64,000 nt of DNA from Chthoniobacter flavus (GTDB lineage Bacteria > Verrucomicrobiota > Verrucomicrobiia > Chthoniobacterales > Chthoniobacteraceae): the NCBI GenBank assembly GCA_945861435.1, contig CAMAUX010000001.1, forward strand, positions 62,001-126,000, in the 5' to 3' direction. Of this stretch, positions 10,001 to 18,563 are shown piece after piece. The position numbers were made by a program, and so were the translations under genes. Each line of letters begins with the position of its first letter. Positions within the stretch are counted from its first letter, which is position 1. Below the pieces are notes generated by a model that did no database searches, was not told the DNA's origin, and saw only the letters and a list, made by a program, of their open reading frames with translations.

Positions 10001-12619
10001 TTACTTCCGCCGGAAGATCTCACTCTCGACGCAGAGTAATAGAAGGTCGCGCAGGCGATAACCGTCCATCGCCGCGGTCTCCAAAATCTGCCGGATCTGC
10101 GGGCGGTCCGTGACTTCGAGTTCGCGGCCGAGGGCGTGCATGAGGAGTTTCTCGACGAGGCAGCGGGCGAAGGCGGGCTCGCGTTTCAGGAGGGCGGCTT
10201 TGAAGTCCACGATGTCTTTGAACTCCTGCCCCTGAAAGCGACCTGCAGGGTCGATGGGCACGTACTGATCCTTGATGCGATAGTGTCCTCTCCAAGCGCC
10301 AATGGGGCTGAAGCTTTCCAAGGCAAATCCCGGTGGATCGATGTGCGCGTGGCAGGAGCGGCACGAGGCGTTGTCGCGGTGTTTTTGCAGCTGATCGCGC
10401 ACGGTCTTGGCGCCGCGAATATCAGGCTCGAGGGCCGGTATTCCGGGCGGCGGAGGTGGAGGGGGAGTGCCGAGAATGTTCTCGAGAAGCCAGGCCCCGC
10501 GGATGACGGGGGACGTGTCGACCCCATTCGCCGTCAGCGTGAGAATGCTTCCCTGCCCGAGCAATCCCCCCCTTCGGCGGTCTTTGAAAGTGATCTGGGT
10601 AAAGCGGGTGGAGGGGGAATCGCCCGCGCCGTCCTGTCTGAGAAAGCGCGCGTCCAGACCTGCGACTGTGTGGGTGTTCTGGGCCGCGAATTCGTCGGGC
10701 TTTATTCCGTAAAGCCGCGCCAGTTCTTTGTTGGCGAAGGAGTAGTCGGAATCGAGGAAGCGCGCCACGGGGCCATTGGTCTCGAGCAGATGCCGGAAGT
10801 AGAGGCGCGTTTCCTGCCGCATGGCGGGCTCGAGACGGTCGTCGTAGTAGAGGGCGAACGTGAGCGGATCGGGCGCCATGGAGCCGAGCTTCGAGAGCCG
10901 GAGCCAGCCGTCGAGGAATTGATCAACAAAGGCCTCCGCGCGCGGATCCGCGAGGAGTCGCAGGGCCTCAGCGCGGAGGGTTTTGGCCTCTTGGAGCTCG
11001 CCCGCAGCGGCGCGCTGGATCAGCCGTTCATCCGGCATCGAGGCCCAGAGGAAATAGGACAGGCGCGAAGCGACCTCGTGGCCGTTGAGCGCATCGGCTT
11101 TTTCCTCCCGGTAAATAAAGCCCGGTGAGCAGAGGATCGCCTTGAGGCCTTCACGGATGGCGGCTTGGGCATCCATCCCGCGGGATTCAGCGGTGCGAAC
11201 GAGATCCACCACGGGCAGCAATTCGTGGTCCTGTGCGGGACGCCGCCACGCGCGGGAGGCGAAGCGCCGCAACACCTCGGGTGCTGCCTCTGATTGGTAA
11301 GGCTGGTCGCCGAAGAGGATTCCATGGCTTGCGGGCGGCCACGTTTCATTCAGCGGGCCCTCGATCTCGATGGCGTGGAGGCGCACCCGTGGAGATTCCC
11401 CGAAGTGGAACGAGATCCATCCACCGTAGAGCTTCTTGCGTTCTTCGAACTGGGCGAGCGCCGCGGCATCGTACGTATCCGTCGCGAGCTGGTTGAAATA
11501 CTCGTTCATCCGGTAGTTCGCATTCGTCGGGCCGTTGGGAAAGCCGAGTCTCGGGAACTGGCCCTTGTCCAGCCACACGCGGCTTTCGAGCCAGATGCGG
11601 TTGTCGTCGGGCAGGTCCCATGTGGCCACGTGGCGCTGCCCGGCCTGCTCGTGGGTCGCCGCGAATGCGCGCGCCTCCTTGTTGGCGGGATCGATGCCTT
11701 GCAGGGTGGCGGTGAAGAGGGAGAGCCGAATGGGTTCGGTTTCATCCCAAAGCGACCGCCAGCGCTTGAACTTCTCCTGGACGAGCGCGTGGCGGAACTT
11801 GGCCTCGGCTTGGATGCGGACTCGATACCAGCCACTCACGGGGGCCCCCGTGTCACTCAGGTCATCGAGCGGATGATACATTGAATAAGGTGCACCTCCG
11901 GCTCCAATGCGCTGGCAGAGGTCTTGGTAGGGCTGGACCTGTTTCGTGGCCTTGTAGTAGCCGCGCGCTTGCCCCTGCTCCACTCCGGTGGTGCGGTCGA
12001 AGGGCGGCCGCAGTTCCCAGTGCTGCGTCTCCGGTTTCGGGCCGAACTGTACTGCGCGCTCCACGATGTCTTCCGCTGCCTCCAGATACTGGCGCAGCAG
12101 AAATCGTGAGGTGACGAGTGTGCCACCGTTGCTGATGAACCCGTGCGACCGCTGATCCCCCGGAAACGCCGCTGTGGGATCCGTGCCCAATTCGAGTTGG
12201 AGCAGGTCGCGGACAGTGTTGCGGTATTCGTCGCGGTTCAACCGGCGGAGGATGGCCTGCTGGTCTTGCCGGGGCTTGCGGGTGTGGTGCTGAACGAGAC
12301 GTGCCTCGAGATCGCGGATGGCCGCCTCGCGGGCCTCCGCTGTGGGTTGCTCCTTGTCCGCAGGCGGCATGAACCCCCGCTCGATCTGTTCAAGGCAGCG
12401 CATCCATGTGGCGGCATTCGCGTCGCTGATCGTTGTGGAGAGGTTTTCCAACGAGAGCTTCCCCTTTTTGGTGGAGTCATCATGGCAGTCCAGACAGCTC
12501 TGATTGATGAGTGCTGGGAGGCCGGCGGGTTCAGCGCGGCAGAGGAAGAGCGGGATGCAAAGCGTAGCGAACGCCAGTGCACGCCGCACGTGTCGCAGGA
12601 GATGGAAAATCGCGGACAT
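10001..12619 (-). CDS. Planctomycete-type cytochrome protein (DUF1587/DUF1592/DUF1588/DUF1585)
   Basis: An 872-residue exported protein. After the signal peptide comes the first c-type motif CLDCH (about residue 40), then RLNRDEYRNTVRDLLQLELG (DUF1587), a long central DUF1592 part (SRLSYFLWASMPDERL), DUF1588 (LTLTANGVDTSPVIRGAWLL and a second CRSCHAHIDPPGFALE) and DUF1585 at the end (GRELEVTDRPQIRQIL). The order and length are normal for the family. Two heme sites suggest electron transfer, but no reaction is known. It follows the DUF1552 gene by 25 bases and should be co-transcribed with it. Confidence 0.95.
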   Translation of the reverse strand: MSAIFHLLRHVRRALAFATLCIPLFLCRAEPAGLPALINQSCLDCHDDSTKKGKLSLENLSTTISDANAATWMRCLEQIERGFMPPADKEQPTAEAREAAIRDLEARLVQHHTRKPRQDQQAILRRLNRDEYRNTVRDLLQLELGTDPTAAFPGDQRSHGFISNGGTLVTSRFLLRQYLEAAEDIVERAVQFGPKPETQHWELRPPFDRTTGVEQGQARGYYKATKQVQPYQDLCQRIGAGGAPYSMYHPLDDLSDTGAPVSGWYRVRIQAEAKFRHALVQEKFKRWRSLWDETEPIRLSLFTATLQGIDPANKEARAFAATHEQAGQRHVATWDLPDDNRIWLESRVWLDKGQFPRLGFPNGPTNANYRMNEYFNQLATDTYDAAALAQFEERKKLYGGWISFHFGESPRVRLHAIEIEGPLNETWPPASHGILFGDQPYQSEAAPEVLRRFASRAWRRPAQDHELLPVVDLVRTAESRGMDAQAAIREGLKAILCSPGFIYREEKADALNGHEVASRLSYFLWASMPDERLIQRAAAGELQEAKTLRAEALRLLADPRAEAFVDQFLDGWLRLSKLGSMAPDPLTFALYYDDRLEPAMRQETRLYFRHLLETNGPVARFLDSDYSFANKELARLYGIKPDEFAAQNTHTVAGLDARFLRQDGAGDSPSTRFTQITFKDRRRGGLLGQGSILTLTANGVDTSPVIRGAWLLENILGTPPPPPPPGIPALEPDIRGAKTVRDQLQKHRDNASCRSCHAHIDPPGFALESFSPIGAWRGHYRIKDQYVPIDPAGRFQGQEFKDIVDFKAALLKREPAFARCLVEKLLMHALGRELEVTDRPQIRQILETAAMDGYRLRDLLLLCVESEIFRRK

Positions 12620-12644
12620 GGCTTTGGATGTGGGCGATGGGTGG

Positions 12645-13907
12645 TCAGGCTCCGAAGGCGTCCAGTGTCCCCGTGCTCTGTCCGAAGCGTTCCGTGTCCA
12701 CGCCGAACTGACGGGCCATGGCGAGGTAGAGATTGCAGAGTCGGACGCGTTTTCCCTTTTCCGAAGGCATCACGGCATGGGTGATGTGCCGGTGCGTTCC
12801 GCCCGCGAGCAAAACGGGCAGGTTGGAATTATGATGCGCGCTGCCATCTCCCATGCCGCTGCCGAAAAGGACCTGGGTGGAGTTCAGCAAACCGCGGTCC
12901 TCGAGCTTCTGGATGAAGCGCGCAAGGTGATCCAGTTGGTACTTCTCGATGGCGCGCTGCCCGGCCATCAGCGTCGGATCTTTTCCATGATGAGAATAGG
13001 CGTGATATCCCTTCGGTTCCAAACCCACGCCCTTCGCATCAAATCCGCCGGGGATCTCGATGGTGGCGACATGCGTGGAATCGGTCTCCAGCGCGAGAGC
13101 GACGAGATCGAACAGGATGGGCAATTGTTGGGTGACGGGCCCGTCTTTGGGCTCGGTGAAATCCACCTTCGGGAGCGGCCGCGGGATCCACTGTTTCTCC
13201 TGTTGGATGGTGGCTTCGACCTCGCGGACCGAGGTGAGATATTGGTCCATCTTCGTCTGGTCGCGCTTGCTGAGCCGTCGGTTCATCGCCTCGGCTTGGG
13301 CCTGCACTGCGTCAAGGATGGAGCCCTGGCGGTCATAGCGCGCGCGCTTCGTCGCGGCTTTGTCCGCGCTGTCTTCCACGAACAGCTTCCGAAACACGCC
13401 ACTGACATTCTGCATGGGCGGAACCAACACGCCGGAGTTCGTCCATGATAGTTCGCAGGAGCCGCCGTTGTCGCTGCCCGCTGATGTGTTGAGAACCGGG
13501 AACCGCGTGCGTCCTGCATTCGCCACTCCGAGAAACTGGTCGAGGGTGACATTGCCATTCGGCATCGCCGAAGCCTCCTGCACGCGCACACCGGAAAGAA
13601 ACGCATGGGTGCCGGAATGCCCCCCGCCGATTCCATGATCGAGGTTCGAGAAGACGGTGAACTTGCCCCGCAGTTTTTCGAAGCCTGCGAGGTTCGCCGG
13701 CAGCGCGGCATCGAGCCCGGTCTCTGTGGGGAAAAAGGCGTCGGCGATCATGCCGAACGGATTCGCGACACACACAAAGCGGCGCGTGGCGGGAGGCGTA
13801 TCAGCACGGGAGAGCGATTCAAGAAATGGCAGTGCGAGGCATGCGCCGGCGCCTCGCAGGAAATGCCGTCGGGACAGGGATCCGCGTTGGGTTGGGATAT
13901 TCATCAT
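12645..13907 (-). CDS. DUF1552 (HxxSHH-motif) secreted protein
   Basis: A 420-residue protein with a twin-arginine signal (RRHFLRGAGACLALPFLES). The family signature is complete here: GYHAYSHHGKD gives H-x-x-S-H-H, and VLFGSGMGDGSAHHNSN follows. The start is one of two adjacent ATG codons (13907 or 13904). It is the first gene of a pair with the 872-residue cytochrome protein, and a paralogue of the gene at 729-1985, which has lost the last His of the motif. Tat export implies that it is folded, perhaps with cofactor, before leaving the cytoplasm. Confidence 0.93.
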   Translation of the reverse strand: MMNIPTQRGSLSRRHFLRGAGACLALPFLESLSRADTPPATRRFVCVANPFGMIADAFFPTETGLDAALPANLAGFEKLRGKFTVFSNLDHGIGGGHSGTHAFLSGVRVQEASAMPNGNVTLDQFLGVANAGRTRFPVLNTSAGSDNGGSCELSWTNSGVLVPPMQNVSGVFRKLFVEDSADKAATKRARYDRQGSILDAVQAQAEAMNRRLSKRDQTKMDQYLTSVREVEATIQQEKQWIPRPLPKVDFTEPKDGPVTQQLPILFDLVALALETDSTHVATIEIPGGFDAKGVGLEPKGYHAYSHHGKDPTLMAGQRAIEKYQLDHLARFIQKLEDRGLLNSTQVLFGSGMGDGSAHHNSNLPVLLAGGTHRHITHAVMPSEKGKRVRLCNLYLAMARQFGVDTERFGQSTGTLDAFGA

Positions 13908-14121
13908 GGTCTGGGCGGGGGCAGAACGGGAGTGGATCGCTGGATGAAAATGGCTCCGCGAGATGTGCCGCGATGCAGCGGGGAGGCCGCCGAGCCGCAC
14001 GGCTTCGCCGCCTATCTTGCTGTGTATATCAAGCGCGACGCCGGGGTGAGAAGCCTCTCCATGCGCTGACGTCGGCGCGGACTGTCGATGCCGGATTCGG
14101 CGCAGCACGACGACCGGGGCA

Positions 14122-15390
14122 TCACTGGACAAATTTCACTTCCACCTTCGGCAGCAGCGCTTTGAGCTTTGCCTGCGTCTCCGGCGGATACCCTTTGGGG
14201 CGCAGCACGAAGCTGATGGATTTGAGAAAGGAGAACGCCTGCAATTGCGGCAGGCGTGCATCAGCGAGGGCGAGGTTTTCGATCTCAAGCTCCTGCAGCT
14301 GGCTCACGCTGGCGAGCAAGGCGAGATCGGCATCCGTGAACGAGCCGCCTCCGATCGACAGGCGGCGCAGCGTGGGGATGGATTTGATGGTGGTCAGTGC
14401 CTCGGTGGCGGGCGTGTTGGCGCCTGCGTTGAGCATCAGATATTCGATCGGGAGTTGGTTCAGGCCCTTGATTGCGGCGGCGGTGACCTTGGGGCCGTTG
14501 AGGTAGAGGCTTTTCAGTTTTGTCAGTTTTACGAAGTGCGCGGCGCTGGCGTCGGTGATGCCTTGCGAGTGGATGAGGTTGAGTGTCTCGAGGTTGGGGA
14601 ATCGTTCGCAGACGTAGCCCAGTCCTTCGTCATCCAGTTTGTTGGAGTGGAAGCGGATGTAATTGAGCTTGGTCCACCCCTCGAACTTCGCGAAGGCCTG
14701 CCCATGGATGGGCGATCCCCGGAAGGTGAAGCGTTCCAGATTCTTCAGCCCGGCAAGTTGCTCCAGTCCGGCGTCTGTGGCTTTGCCGAAGTATGCGAGC
14801 TCGAGGGCTGTGAGCCCGGGCATCTTGGCGAGTTGCTTGAGTTCAGCGAGGCTGGTGTCGCCTAGTCTGCCAGCGCCCTCGATGCTCAGGGACTTCAGGT
14901 TGTGGAGCTTCAAAAGCGGCGCCATCCAGGACTCGTCGATTTTGGGGGCCACGATTTTGACGGACTCCAATGCAGTGATGTGTCCGAGATGCTCGATGAA
15001 CGCGGCGTCATAGGGGTCGTCGTTGGCAGTGCGATAGACGTGCGGCTTGCCGTTGAGAATGGCGGTGCTGACAAGCGTGAGCGTGTCAAAGAGGGCGACT
15101 TCACCGCCCGCCGCGGCCTTCAGCGACTCCGGCGTGGTGTTGATCTTGTTCAAGGTGCCCGGCGCGCTCTCGATCGTGCGGATCACAGCTTCGACGTGCG
15201 GATGCTGATCGGCAGCGGCAAGAATGGCCGCGGCGTTGTCCGCCAGTGCTTTCTTTAATGGACGATCATTGGTTGCGGTGATGACGGCATCGAGGTCAGC
15301 CCGCGTGCTGATCTTCGACAGGTCAGGCTGCGCGGCGAGGCAGCAATGGGCGAGCAGGAGGGACGCGACGATGGGGAGATGAGGTTTCAT
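14122..15390 (-). CDS. Secreted leucine-rich-repeat protein
   Basis: A 422-residue protein with signal MKPHLPIVASLLLAHCCLAA. From about residue 135 it contains some nine LRRs of ~25 residues of the cysteine-containing/RNI-like kind (for example LKQLAKMPGLTALELAYFG, LAGLKNLERFTFRGSP, FPNLETLNLIHSQGITD, LTKLKSLYLNG). LRRs of this sort mediate protein binding. The first 120 residues are helical and without a family I know. No enzyme domain is present. It lies 215 bases upstream of the DUF1552 start on the same strand. Confidence 0.85.
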   Translation of the reverse strand: MKPHLPIVASLLLAHCCLAAQPDLSKISTRADLDAVITATNDRPLKKALADNAAAILAAADQHPHVEAVIRTIESAPGTLNKINTTPESLKAAAGGEVALFDTLTLVSTAILNGKPHVYRTANDDPYDAAFIEHLGHITALESVKIVAPKIDESWMAPLLKLHNLKSLSIEGAGRLGDTSLAELKQLAKMPGLTALELAYFGKATDAGLEQLAGLKNLERFTFRGSPIHGQAFAKFEGWTKLNYIRFHSNKLDDEGLGYVCERFPNLETLNLIHSQGITDASAAHFVKLTKLKSLYLNGPKVTAAAIKGLNQLPIEYLMLNAGANTPATEALTTIKSIPTLRRLSIGGGSFTDADLALLASVSQLQELEIENLALADARLPQLQAFSFLKSISFVLRPKGYPPETQAKLKALLPKVEVKFVQ

Positions 15391-15795
15391 GGAGGGAGAT
15401 GTGGGGGTGAGGAATGAGCCCTGCGAAGCTCTGTTCTAAGCGAGGCAGGTTGCTGTGAAGTGGAGGCCGTGGATCGTCTCCAAGTCCCGGCGGCTTGCCA
15501 GCCGGAATCGTCGGTGCCGCTTTCGCTTTTTTGCCCCCTAGACGGCCTCCCGGCTAAATGTGGCGGAGTCTCAATCCGCGGATGGAGGGGTTGCAGTTGG
15601 ACACGCGTCGCGAACAGGCTCCCGCCGGTCTGCCAGACCACCCGGCGCCGTGCGCAGCGAATGCCGTGTGACGATGTCTCGATGAACCACGTCGCGCAGC
15701 TGGACGGCTCCCTGCTGCGGCTCGACCCGCAACGCCGCTGCAAAGCCGCTGCGCGTGAGCGTGGCATTACCCGCCGGCTGCGACGCCCGCTCGTC
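15391..15795. repeat. Intergenic region with short perfect palindromes
   Basis: A 405-base gap. It holds at least two perfect small hairpins with the same core TGCCAG: CGGCT-TGCC-AGCCG at 15491-15504 and GGTCT-GCC-AGACC at 15627-15639. The repeat of the core in changed stems suggests small interspersed palindromic repeats rather than terminators (no T-run follows). Both strands have ORFs across it of up to 143 codons, but their composition is chance-like. Confidence 0.55.
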
Positions 15796-17463
15796 CTAGG
15801 GGATGAAGTCTGGCGCTTTCGCTGCGGCCTTTTTGGCGGGAGTCGGTGGCAGCTGGAGCATCTGGCCTTGGGCGAGAAGGCGCTTGCGTAAGACGGGATA
15901 CGGAAGGTCTTGCACCGATGCGTTCTGCTTTGCCGCGAGCGCGGCCGCGACGCCCGTGCCCTGACCGATCACCATCCACGCGCCTTCGATGCGCAGGGAT
16001 GCCATGGCCGCGTGCGTGCTCGAGAGGGCGACGGGCACGAGGAGGTTGGTGCATTGGGCGGCCTGCGGCAGCACCGAGCGGTAGGGCACGTGGTAGGCGT
16101 AGCCGAAGCCCGTGCCCGGGACGCGCACGGGGAGCACGGTGCCCTCGTTGATGACGCCGCCGCCCTTCAATGCGATGCGCTGGCAGTCGTGCGAATCCAT
16201 CGGGAAGGACGAGATGGCGATGGCGTCGTCCTTCTCCGGCGAGTCGGTGATGTCCCTTTGCGAGAGCACATGCATTCCTTTCATGCGCCGCGACTCGCGC
16301 ACATAGAGCGCGGGCGGGAAGTGCGCGGTGCCGGCAAACTCGTCCTTGCAGAGGCCGAGACTGGCGAACCCATCGCGGATCTTCTTGGGCACGGCCGGGT
16401 CGGTGCGGAGGAAATGGAGGAACTCGAGCGTGTACTGTTTGTGGTCCTCCCAGATACCGGCGCGGCCTGCCTCGTCCGCGGTGTGCCATGTGTTGCAGCC
16501 GCCGACGAGGCCGAGCGAGATCTGGCCTTGGATCGAGTTGTTGCCATCCAGCTTGCCTCCGGGCAGCGGGTAAAGGTCGAGGCCCACGCCGCGGACGCCG
16601 GCTTTGAATGCGCGGCGGGCGAGTTCGAAACGCGCGGGGTCGTAGTGCGCAGGCGCGGGCATGGGCACCATGTTCGCCGCGTCGCGCGTGAGGCAGAGCC
16701 GGAAGCTATAGGTCATCACGTTTCTGTCGCCCGCGTCCCGGGGCCCGGCATCACTGGTGGTGACGAGGGGCAGCAGGTTGCCGGCATCGTCGAAGCCGCT
16801 GATGTCCATTTCCTTTTTTGGGTACTGCTTGCCTGCGAACGATTCGCCGAACTCCGCGCGGCCCTCGCGCCCGATGGCCCAGTCCACTCCGGCGGCCGCC
16901 ATGAGGTCGCCTTCGTAGGAGCCATCCACGAAGACCCTTGCGGAAAATGCGCCGTCCTTCGTGACGACGGAAGTGATGCGAGTGCCGTTCTTTCTCACGG
17001 CGGTGAGACAGCGCTCCGTGAGCACTGTGACGTCCGCTTCCTTCAGCATTGCGAGGGTGACGCGCATCGCCACATGGGGCTCGAACGTCCACTTTGCCGC
17101 GTCTTTCAGAGCCGGGGTGTAGGGCGCCGCGAGGCCGCGGTCGGTGTAGTCCTTCACCACACGCCGGTGCCACTCATCAAAGAGGCCCATCAAGGTCTCG
17201 CGCCGCATCTGATTCGAGTCGCAGTGGCTCAACCCGCCGGTGCTCAAACCACCGACATGGGTCGTCGGTTCAAGAAGAATGACCGATGCCCCCTCTCGCG
17301 CGGCAGCGATCGCGGCGCAAAAACCGCCGGGGGTGGAGCCGTAGACGACCACATCCGACTCATGGGTGGGAACCGTCTGTGCAGCTTGCAGCGCCGCCAG
17401 CGGGGCAAGCAGCAGGGCGGTGAGAGGGGCCAGCGGCAGGGTGGCCGCAAGAAGACGTTTCAT
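15796..17463 (-). CDS. FAD-dependent oxidoreductase (FAD_oxidored family)
   Basis: A 555-residue exported flavoprotein. The signal peptide (MKRLLAATLPLAPLTALLLA...) is followed by the dinucleotide-binding start DVVVYGSTPGGFCAAIAAAR and LLEPTTHVGGLSTGGL, the normal N-terminal signature of the family. A second conserved stretch is VFVDGSYEGDLMAAAGV. Known members are covalent or tight FAD enzymes annotated as xanthan lyase-like or of unknown substrate; in PVC genomes they lie in glycan clusters. It ends a run of three genes (20.3-15.8 kb) with short gaps. Confidence 0.9.
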   Translation of the reverse strand: MKRLLAATLPLAPLTALLLAPLAALQAAQTVPTHESDVVVYGSTPGGFCAAIAAAREGASVILLEPTTHVGGLSTGGLSHCDSNQMRRETLMGLFDEWHRRVVKDYTDRGLAAPYTPALKDAAKWTFEPHVAMRVTLAMLKEADVTVLTERCLTAVRKNGTRITSVVTKDGAFSARVFVDGSYEGDLMAAAGVDWAIGREGRAEFGESFAGKQYPKKEMDISGFDDAGNLLPLVTTSDAGPRDAGDRNVMTYSFRLCLTRDAANMVPMPAPAHYDPARFELARRAFKAGVRGVGLDLYPLPGGKLDGNNSIQGQISLGLVGGCNTWHTADEAGRAGIWEDHKQYTLEFLHFLRTDPAVPKKIRDGFASLGLCKDEFAGTAHFPPALYVRESRRMKGMHVLSQRDITDSPEKDDAIAISSFPMDSHDCQRIALKGGGVINEGTVLPVRVPGTGFGYAYHVPYRSVLPQAAQCTNLLVPVALSSTHAAMASLRIEGAWMVIGQGTGVAAALAAKQNASVQDLPYPVLRKRLLAQGQMLQLPPTPAKKAAAKAPDFIP

Positions 17464-17497
17464 ATTTCAGGTTGGAGAAGTGGTGGCGTGGCGAACC

Positions 17498-18508
17498 TCA
17501 CTTCAGGTCCGGGCGCAGGTGGGTCTTGATGTAATCGATGTCGGTGGCGTGGTGCACATCCGGGGCGCCGGGATAGACGAGTTCGCACGGGACTTGATTG
17601 GCATCGCAGTGCTCCTTGAGCTTCACGCCGAAGTTCGCAGTGTGGGTGGGATCCTTTTCCTCCTGACCGAGGTTGGGAGGCGTGCTGTAGAAGAGGCCCA
17701 CGGGCGGGTCGCCGCGGGTGACGAGTTCGTAGGGCGAGTATTCTTTGATCCAAGGCAGGAGGCGCTCGCGGGCATCGTAGAACTCTTGGAAGGAGGAGGT
17801 TTTCTTCGTCGCGTCCCATGAGATGCCAAAGGCGTGGGAGCCGTATTTGCTGTTCGGCGTCCACGCGCGCATCTGGTGGGGATCAAGCGTGGTCTGTGCA
17901 CCGGAGACGGCGGCGCAGAGAACGCGGGTGGACTCGCGTGCCACGGGGTCGGTGCTGCTGGGGTCGGCCAGATCGTCATGAAAGGCCAGCCACAGGCTCG
18001 TACAGGCACCGGCGGAGCCGCCGGACAAGGCAACCCTGGTTTTATCGAGGTTCCACTCCCCGGCCTTGCTGCGGCAGAACTGGAGGGCGCGGGCGCAGTC
18101 GAGCATCGGTCCCTTCACCGGCGGCAGGACTCCGTCGGCGGTGGAGTCTTTGATGGTGCGGTATTCCACGGACGCCACCGAAATGCCGGCTTCAAGCGCT
18201 GGCAGGAGCATGCTGCGTACGACTGAACGGTCGCCGCCCTGCCAGCCACCGCCATGGATGTAAACGAGCAGCGGAGTGGGATGGTCGGACTTCGCCCGCC
18301 AGAAATAGATCACCTGCATGCGATGCGGGCCATAAGCGACGTTCTCGTCGGGCTCGACGGGAAGCGCATATTTCCGGCGCTCGGGATTGCCGTCGTAAAC
18401 GAAGGGTGCGGGAGCCTTGGGCGGCTCGGTCTTTGTTTTCGCCTGGGCATCCGCGGCGTGGAGTGGGGCTAGTGGAGCGAGGAAGAGAAGTGAGAGGAGA
18501 GCCTTCAT
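17498..18508 (-). CDS. Secreted esterase/lipase, HSL/BD-FAE-like alpha/beta-hydrolase
   Basis: A 336-residue protein with signal MKALLSLLFLAPLAPLHAAD. The oxyanion-hole motif YIHGGGWQGG (around residue 85) and nucleophile elbow LSGGSAGA (about residue 165) are those of the hormone-sensitive-lipase/alpha-beta-hydrolase-3 group; the late His is in PDVHHATD. Short-chain acyl ester hydrolysis is expected. The gene is 34 bases upstream of the FAD oxidoreductase and 55 bases downstream of another hydrolase, so an operon is likely. Confidence 0.88.
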   Translation of the reverse strand: MKALLSLLFLAPLAPLHAADAQAKTKTEPPKAPAPFVYDGNPERRKYALPVEPDENVAYGPHRMQVIYFWRAKSDHPTPLLVYIHGGGWQGGDRSVVRSMLLPALEAGISVASVEYRTIKDSTADGVLPPVKGPMLDCARALQFCRSKAGEWNLDKTRVALSGGSAGACTSLWLAFHDDLADPSSTDPVARESTRVLCAAVSGAQTTLDPHQMRAWTPNSKYGSHAFGISWDATKKTSSFQEFYDARERLLPWIKEYSPYELVTRGDPPVGLFYSTPPNLGQEEKDPTHTANFGVKLKEHCDANQVPCELVYPGAPDVHHATDIDYIKTHLRPDLK

Positions 18509-18563
18509 GGATGGGACTTCTTCAAGGGACGGGTTGGCTGCGCGACGGCTTAAGAAAATGGCT

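Noticed and set aside
15910-17529. A 539-codon plus-strand frame
   Set aside because: Antisense of the FAD oxidoreductase, which has clear motifs.
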